Assembly: GCA_003550305.1 (NCBI GenBank)
Contig: QKYT01000041.1
Span: forward strand, 290,454-303,374
Source: Glomus cerebriforme
Taxonomy: Eukaryota; Glomeromycota; Glomeromycetes; Glomerales; Glomeraceae
DNA length: 12,921 nt
Reading direction: 5' to 3'
Every line of letters begins with the position of its first letter. Positions within the stretch are counted from its first letter, which is position 1. A program made the position numbers and the translations under genes. The notes under the pieces are model-generated. The model was not told the DNA's origin, did no database searches, and saw only the letters and a program-made list of their open reading frames with translations. This document shows positions 7,430-12,921 of this stretch, piece by piece.

Positions 7430-9153
7430 TTTTAAATATGTATCCTAAAAAAAAATTTTTTTCAGTAAAGCAAATTTATTTCTTGAATAGTAGTAGTTAA
7501 TACTATAAACTACTTTTTCTAAGAAAACTTATTTCAAACTTTACTTAATTAATTGATATAAATTATGTTAGTACATTGCAAAAATAAAATTGGAATTTTT
7601 ACTTTAATATTTTTTTCATATTTTTTTTTTCAAAATTATTGTTTAAAGATCTGCTTTTTGTAGTATTTTTATATGTATGAAGTTTAAAAACTGCTTTTTA
7701 TTGTATCTTTCATATGAAACTGAGAAGTATGATTTAAAATGAAATTTATTTATTTTTTATGATTTATTAGTACCATAAAATGGACTAGTAAAAATTGACA
7801 ACCAATAATTAGGCATCTTTTTTTTTTAAACAAAAATCAGTATTTTGCTAAATGATAAAATTTACAGATATTCTTATAACCAATAAAAAAAGTCCAGCTT
7901 TCTAGTTCTGTTTCCTGTTAAAAGAATAAAGATATTTGGTTTATCTGTTTACTTTCCTAAACTGTTTTAATTTATTTACTTCTATATTTCAGTTTTTTCT
8001 ACTATAATTTTCTCTTCTGCCTGTGATTATTGTTATAAGTTTTAAGAAAAATGGTTATTTTGTAAGATAAAGTTGAAAGTAAATCAAATTTTGCATTAAA
8101 GACCTTTATTTTAATATTTCAGCATAAGTAAATATATTTCCATTTTAATTTTATCTTAAATATGAAGTATAAAGAATGTAATCAAGAAAATACTAGGACT
8201 TTTATGTTGTAATATATGTAATGCTAAACATTTTTAAAAATTGAATTAGCTTTATTGCCAGGTGAAATCGTAGTAGTTTTATAAAGTTGATATCAAATAT
8301 ATATTTTTTAATCATTTTCGTATAGAAATTTATAATACAGTGTCCAAATCAGTACATGTTGATTATTTGTAATACAAACCAGGGAATTAAGAATTAATTT
8401 TTTACAATTATTTTATAAAAGTTAAATTAATGTACTCTGCTGGCGAATTTAATATTATATTATCGATATTATTTGTTCTTTCTCTTCTCATAAAGTATTT
8501 ATTATCCAAATAAAATCGAAATTAACTTTACCAAATCATGAAAATTGTAAATTCAGACAATTTCTGATTGCGCGAATCATTTTACGTGAACACGTTTTTT
8601 AATTTATTTAATATTAGTCATTATTTACACGCACGAAGCTCAAAGTTATCTATCATAATTGCAATTAATAACATTTTAAGATAATGGTGCATTTTTTTTC
8701 TACACAATTTTGTATTTATTTTGGCTTTTATTTTATGATAAAATGGTAATTTTAGATAAATTTGTAGTACTTAATTAAATTTTTTTTTTAAAACATTAAT
8801 ACCTTTTAATATTATTAATAACTGTTACTGTATGTGTAAGTTAATAAATATAATTATGTTCTGTTTATACTCAACCATAATCAATTTAACTATTATGATT
8901 GATTTGATTCGTATTATTATAAATCATCACAATAAAAATTAAATTTTAAAAAGCAAAATTGATAATTTATATAGGATAAAATGAACTATTTAAATTACAA
9001 ACTAAGAAACTTTGTGAGACATATTATTACATCTTACTACTCTAGTCTTAGTGTTTAAGATAATTCAAAAATAATAATAATAAAAAAAAATAAAGACGTG
9101 AAAAAAATTCAAGCATAAATAATAATGTTAACTATAAATTTAACGTAAAAAAA
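7430..9153. other. Intergenic, no gene seen
   Basis: Very AT-rich DNA with many homopolymer runs. No gene, RNA or clear repeat is seen on either strand. The right end is the 3' flank of kinase gene B, whose polyadenylation site I could not place. A few CG-containing words near 8570-8640 are not organised into anything recognisable. Confidence 0.6.
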
Positions 9154-11483
9154 TTATAATTTATCTGTATCTAAATCTCTAAATAAAAAAAAATTATAAA
9201 AAAAAATATTTCAGTAATTTAATTTTAAAAACAAATGATATTTAAAATATTGTTATCGTTAAAAATAATTCTTTACCATCAGGAATTTCCAATTCATCTT
9301 GTTCTTCTGAATGAAGATTTGGATTATTGTGTATTTCATCTTTGTCTATAAATTTTTAAAAAATAGCATTATCATCATGTTATAAAAAGTTTGAAATAAA
9401 TTATTTTACATACCATCAACAACATAAGTGTGATGTTGCATTGTTCCTACGTTATTATAATCATTTTGAGAATCTAAAAAAAAAACATTAATTAAATCAT
9501 ATTTAATGAAATATACATAGTTGAATTAATGCATTAATTATTTTACTTGCCATTTGTTATTTGTAGCTTTTTAAATTTTTTGGTTAATCTTTCACTTTTA
9601 ACTTAAAACATTTCAAGATATAAAATTAATATTTATTCATTCAATTATTTTAAGTATAAATTAAAATTACCTTCAAAATTACCGCCTCTCTTTTTTGACG
9701 CACTGTCATTCTTTTGATTACTTGATTTATCAAAATAATCGACTAAGAAACAACAAATTATCAATTAATATTATATACAATCCATTAACACTAATAATTT
9801 AAAAAATACATACTATTATCAGGAATACAAAATTCATCATATGATTTGCTGTGAAATGCTAAAAAACAAAATTATAAAGATAATTAATCGTTTATAAATA
9901 ATAAGGTAATTTCAAATAAAAATTGGTTTATTTATACCTTCTTGTTCTACTGTTATCATTTTGATCGAAAAAAAATTAATAAGAAACTATATTTTAATAT
10001 AAATGAATAAAAAATAAACAAACCATACATTATACCTTCTGTTGCATTCCTTGGTTCAGGAAAATTCTCAAATTGATGAACTTTACTTGTAAATGATCTG
10101 CTTGTATAATTTTCACTTAATTTATTCATTTTTAAATTATTATTTGCTTTAGATTCATTTGGCATACTTTGATATAATCTATTCATTTCTCTTATTTTTT
10201 CCCAAAGTGTATCAATATCAGGTCTTTTTAATGGATCAGCATCCCAACATTGTTTCATTAAACTTTCATATTCTAAAGGAGTTCCTGATATTATTTTTGG
10301 TCTTATACCATTAACTATATTCATTGCAAGATAATAATCATGTTCATACTTAATAAATGGTGGTTGTCCAGATGAAATTTCCCACATAAGTATTGCAATA
10401 CTATAAATATCTGATGCAAAAGTAGTTTGTTTTTCAGAAATAACTTCTGGTGCTATATAAGGAAGGTTTCCGTATATACTGCTTGATGGTTTGTCTGCTG
10501 GACCACAAAATCCAAGATCACTAATATACCAATCATTCTTTCTTGGAGAATGCAATATATTTCCAGAATGCAAATCTCTATGAATTGCATTTTCTCTATG
10601 AATTGAATCAAGTGCATCAATTATATCATAAGTAAATTGAATTCTTTTTTTCCATGTAAGTTGATTATGATTTTGTTGTAAATATTCTCTTAAATTTGTA
10701 TCCATTATATTCATCACAAGCATGTAATTTCCATTTGATGGATTTTGTGTTAAACCAAAACATTGGACTATATTTGGATATTTATTGCATATAGTAAAAT
10801 GCGAATTAGCCTATATTTAAATAAAATTATTTAGAATTTTTCAATAAAAATATTTGAATATTAAGATAATTTAATACTTTTAGTTTACAAACCTCATCAA
10901 ACCATCTTTTATTTGCGTTTTCAACATTTTCTAAACTTTTAAGTACTACTTTTTGTCTTCCAAATCTTTTTAATACTTTTTCTTTAGAATCCCATTCTTT
11001 ATAATATCCATTAATCCAACTCGCTGTATAAATTTCAGAACATCCACCTTTTGTTAAATATTTAATATTTTGTAAATTATTATATGGGATCCATTCAATT
11101 ACTTTCTCTGGCTCAAGTGTTTCCAGTTGACATTTTTGTATTAAATTATCAATATCATTATTTCCAGAAGTCCAATTTGAGAAATTTGTTTTCAAATAAT
11201 TTCGAACACAATATTCACAATATAATGTAGCTAAACATTCTTGGTTACATTTTTCACAAATTCTTTTTGTTCCTTTATTAAGAAGAACTTTGTTTCGGTC
11301 ATAAATTTTATTTAATTCTTTTACTGCTTCAGTTTTTTCATCATTTGTAAGAGAACTATCAGCAAGTAATGTTTGTTTTTTAAATTCATGTTGTTTATGC
11401 ATATCATCGTAAACATTATAATCTGTTAATGCAATTGCTCTATTAATTGCAGCACTAATTAATTTTTTACGGATAGTTGACAT
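9154..11483 (-). CDS. TKL-type protein kinase, gene B (nine exons)
   Basis: Proposed exons in transcript order: 11483-10893, 10810-10036, 9949-9938, 9858-9814, 9742-9671, 9601-9551, 9473-9414, 9345-9277 and 9176-9154, giving 565 residues. The start at 11483 is chosen because residues from there match gene A (MxxIRxK, AAIN, YDD); an in-frame ATG at 11579 would add 32 unmatched residues. Seen motifs: C76/C79 and C89/C92, NWTSG, EWIPY, loop KGGCSEIY (145-152), K182, HRDLHSGN (D276), DLG (D295), APE (317-319), all consistent with an active TKL kinase. The tail comes from six small exons plus a short last one ending DLDTDKL; it mixes acidic (SEEQDELEIPD) and lysine-rich (SASKKRGG, KKFKKLQ) segments. 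The paralog in this window is about 64% identical over exon 1. Substrate unknown; no signal peptide. The tail exon model rests on phase consistency and needs cDNA. Confidence 0.9.
9474..9550 (-). other. GC-AG intron in gene B
   Basis: The donor after exon 6 is ATG|GCAAGT, a strong consensus apart from GC, and the acceptor is TTTTTAG. It keeps phase 1. The nearest GT (GTAAAA, 4 nt downstream) would give phase 2 and a stop soon after in the next exon, so the GC site is preferred. Confidence 0.7.
9938..9949 (-). other. 12-nt microexon of gene B
   Basis: TAGAACAAGAAG sits between acceptor GATAACAG and donor GTATAA and encodes VEQE with split G codons on both sides. It matches gene A's microexon at 11 of 12 bases and occupies the same position right after the kinase-domain exon. 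Confidence 0.82.
10811..10892 (-). other. Intron 1 of gene B (phase 0)
   Basis: An 82-nt intron with donor GTTTGT and acceptor AAATATAG joins WFDE to ANSHFTICNKY. Position, phase and donor are the same as in gene A. Retention would run into a stop 22 codons after the donor. Confidence 0.92.
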
Positions 11484-11727
11484 AATGAATTTCTTAAAAA
11501 AAAAGTCCAAAAATGTGTAGAGCACAAACAATTCTTTTTTCAGAAGAGTTTTTAACTCAAAATTTAATTGTGTAACCAAGTCACCATATTAAGCGCAACA
11601 GAAATCCTTCAATAACGTGATTTTTTGACTAGTGTTATGCAGAGGCATGTCTGAAATGTGTGACAGGTTACATTAAAATGTCAAATGATCAAATTGATCG
11701 TCTTGACTTGACTGTCAACAAAAATTA
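11484..11727 (-). promoter_or_regulatory. Upstream region of kinase gene B
   Basis: Reading toward the gene: GATCA-N4-GATCA and TTTGACA (from 11699), CTGTCACAC (11666-11658), GCCTCT (11646-11641), AAAAAATCACGTTAT (11626-11612), GCGCTTAATA (11596-11587), a T-rich leader, then ATG at 11483. The same blocks recur in order at 3571-3784, which makes them likely functional or recently duplicated. No clear TATA box is seen, and the transcription start cannot be placed. Confidence 0.5.
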
Positions 11728-11847
11728 ATGTTTTTTCTTTATTTTTTAGGGACCGCCTTTTGGATTTCAAAATGGGTGAAATGGAGGTTCGAAACTGAAG
11801 TTAAAAATCAAGTATGGCGAAAAATAAAAGTTCACATCGACATATAG
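11728..11847 (+). pseudogene. Tryptophan-rich open fragment
   Basis: A 39-codon frame begins at an ATG in T-rich sequence. The distinctive part, starting after TTTTTTAG at 11749, reads GTAFWISKWVKWRFETEV and later VWRKIKVHIDI before TAG. Four tryptophans and many basic residues are unexpected from random AT-rich DNA. It could be the 3' exon of a gene reading through an acceptor at 11749, or a remnant of a dispersed element. I do not recognise a family. It lies head-to-head with kinase gene B. Confidence 0.3.
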
Positions 11848-12340
11848 TGCTGATTCTAAAGTTAGGAGTTAGTCGATAAAAAGTTTAAGTATAGTGAAGA
11901 TTTATGTATTTTCGCAGATTTTTATTAAAATTTGATAAAAAAAAAAAAATGAAAATCACAGAACACCACAGTTCTGTGCCCCTAAAAATTTCCCGATATT
12001 AAGGCTTAAAAGGCAAATGTTTATTTTTATGATAATATAGTAATGGTTTTTTATATTGCAATTTTAAAAATTTATTGTGATTTTAAAAAAAAATTTCGTA
12101 GTCTTTTATAAATTACCAAATTTTCTATGTATTAATGATTCTTTACCTTTTTAAGTATAAATCCCAACCAAAAACCTAAAACTTGCTTTAATATATTTTA
12201 CTTGCTTAATTTCAATACCAAGAGAGAGATAAGCCAGATGGTTTGAGATTCAGAATTTTCGTTAGAAAGCCAATTGCATAACTAATGTCCAGAATCAATC
12301 AATCGGGACTCAGGTAGGTGGCTCAGTAGATCAAATTTAA
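11848..12340. other. Intergenic, no gene seen
   Basis: No coding frame is supported. The stretch contains one GC-containing perfect hairpin (11957-11978) and otherwise plain AT-rich DNA. A short less AT-rich patch around 12225-12330 has no recognisable motif. Confidence 0.55.
11957..11978. repeat. Perfect 8-bp hairpin CACAGAAC/GTTCTGTG
   Basis: CACAGAAC (11957-11964) and its exact reverse complement GTTCTGTG (11971-11978) enclose ACCACA. Half the stem pairs are G-C, unusual in this background. It might be a protein-binding dyad or an RNA hairpin; no gene is attached to it. Confidence 0.55.
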
Positions 12341-12590
12341 AAAAAAATATAAATGAATAAGTTAAAAAATGAATAAATAAAAAAAATGAATAAATAGCTT
12401 GAAAAAATGAATAAGATGAATAAATACTGTAAATACTGTTTAAAGAATAAAAAAAGTTGAAATAAATATGTTAAAAAATAAATAGAATGAAAAAGCGAAG
12501 TTGAGAATAAAAAGTAATGTTAAAAGGATGAAAATGAAATAGAAAAACAATAAAAGAATAAATATATTTATTCTATCTTGAAAAAAAAAA
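12341..12590. repeat. Degenerate AATGAATAAA low-complexity tract
   Basis: Loose copies of AATGAATAA(A) recur (about 12352, 12369, 12386, 12407, 12417), followed by A/G-rich sequence with very few C bases on the + strand. It looks like a decayed minisatellite. The minus-strand open frame at 12440-12691, which translates mainly to F, I and L, is a by-product of this composition. Confidence 0.65.
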
Positions 12591-12602
12591 ATTTTTTTCA
12601 CA

Positions 12603-12626
12603 GTATATATATATATATATATATAT
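12603..12626. repeat. TA dinucleotide repeat
   Basis: An uninterrupted (TA)n tract of about 12 units lies between two T/A homopolymer-rich stretches. It is likely a variable microsatellite. Confidence 0.9.
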
Positions 12627-12921
12627 TTTTGACAAAAAAAATTAAGAAAATTAAATAATAATACAATAATAATTAAAGCATGATGATTCATATCACAAAT
12701 TTATTTTGATTTATTTTTTAATAAATCATGATTGTATTCAAAATGAGTCAAAATTTAACTCCAAATAATAAAACCAACTTCAATTATAATATCAAAATAT
12801 TCATAATCATTTAAAATTTCAAGTAAATTTTGAGATAGTTTGGATAAAATTTATTATCAACTATTATAATAATAAAAGACTCCTAAAAGATCAATGTTTA
12901 CTAAATGGTTAAAATGATTAA
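12627..12921. other. Right edge, no gene seen
   Basis: AT-rich DNA with no supported gene, RNA or repeat. A gene could begin or end just beyond the window edge. Confidence 0.5.

Noticed and set aside
2231..9153. tRNA, rRNA, CRISPR array or intact transposase in the gene-free region
   Set aside because: I saw no cloverleaf, no regularly spaced repeats and no transposase or reverse-transcriptase motif in any frame.
11484..11579. Upstream in-frame ATG extending kinase B by 32 residues
   Set aside because: The extension has no counterpart in kinase A, whose first residue aligns with 11483, and is T-rich leader-like sequence.
12440..12691. 83-codon open frame on the minus strand
   Set aside because: It translates the low-complexity tract and TA repeat; almost only F, I, L, N and Y.

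Overview
The window looks like nuclear DNA of an arbuscular mycorrhizal fungus (Glomeromycotina, most like Rhizophagus). The grounds are a very AT-rich background (about three quarters A+T by eye), many short introns of roughly 60-100 nt, and two genes of the greatly expanded tyrosine-kinase-like (TKL) protein kinase family of these fungi. The family call rests on an N-terminal CxxC...CxxC motif, then NWTSG, EWIPY, a KGGCSEIY glycine-rich loop and HRDLHSGN. The species is inferred from family knowledge; no search was run.

Layout. 1-297: short upstream region with a TA repeat. 298-2230 (+): kinase gene A, interpreted as six exons. 2231-9153: about 7 kb with no intact gene, holding (i) a CG-richer stretch at 3571-3823 that appears to be an orphan copy of kinase gene B's promoter, (ii) decayed coding-like fragments at 5213-5400, 6080-6199, 6391-6739 and 7301-7429, (iii) a CCCAAA/TTTGGG inverted-repeat cluster at 5641-5734 and (iv) a 13-bp-stem hairpin at 4890-4929. 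9154-11483 (-): kinase gene B, nine exons. 11484-11727: its upstream region. 11728-11847: a tryptophan-rich open fragment. The rest is A-rich low-complexity DNA and a second TA repeat.

The two kinases are convergent paralogs, about 64% identical over exon 1 by hand count. Exon 1 (591 nt) and exon 2 (775 nt) have the same lengths in both, and so does a 12-nt microexon after the kinase domain. Beyond that the C-terminal tails are made of small exons whose internal boundaries are all phase 1, so any internal one can be skipped or added without changing frame. Gene B has three more than gene A. Splice signals around these tails are unusual: a tandemly duplicated donor, a GC-AG intron and competing acceptors. 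I think the most interesting content is this modular tail and the orphan promoter copy.

Both proteins are predicted soluble Ser/Thr or dual-specificity kinases with all main catalytic residues. Substrates and upstream inputs cannot be read from the sequence. Exon structures were built by hand from paralog comparison and splice consensus, without transcript evidence.
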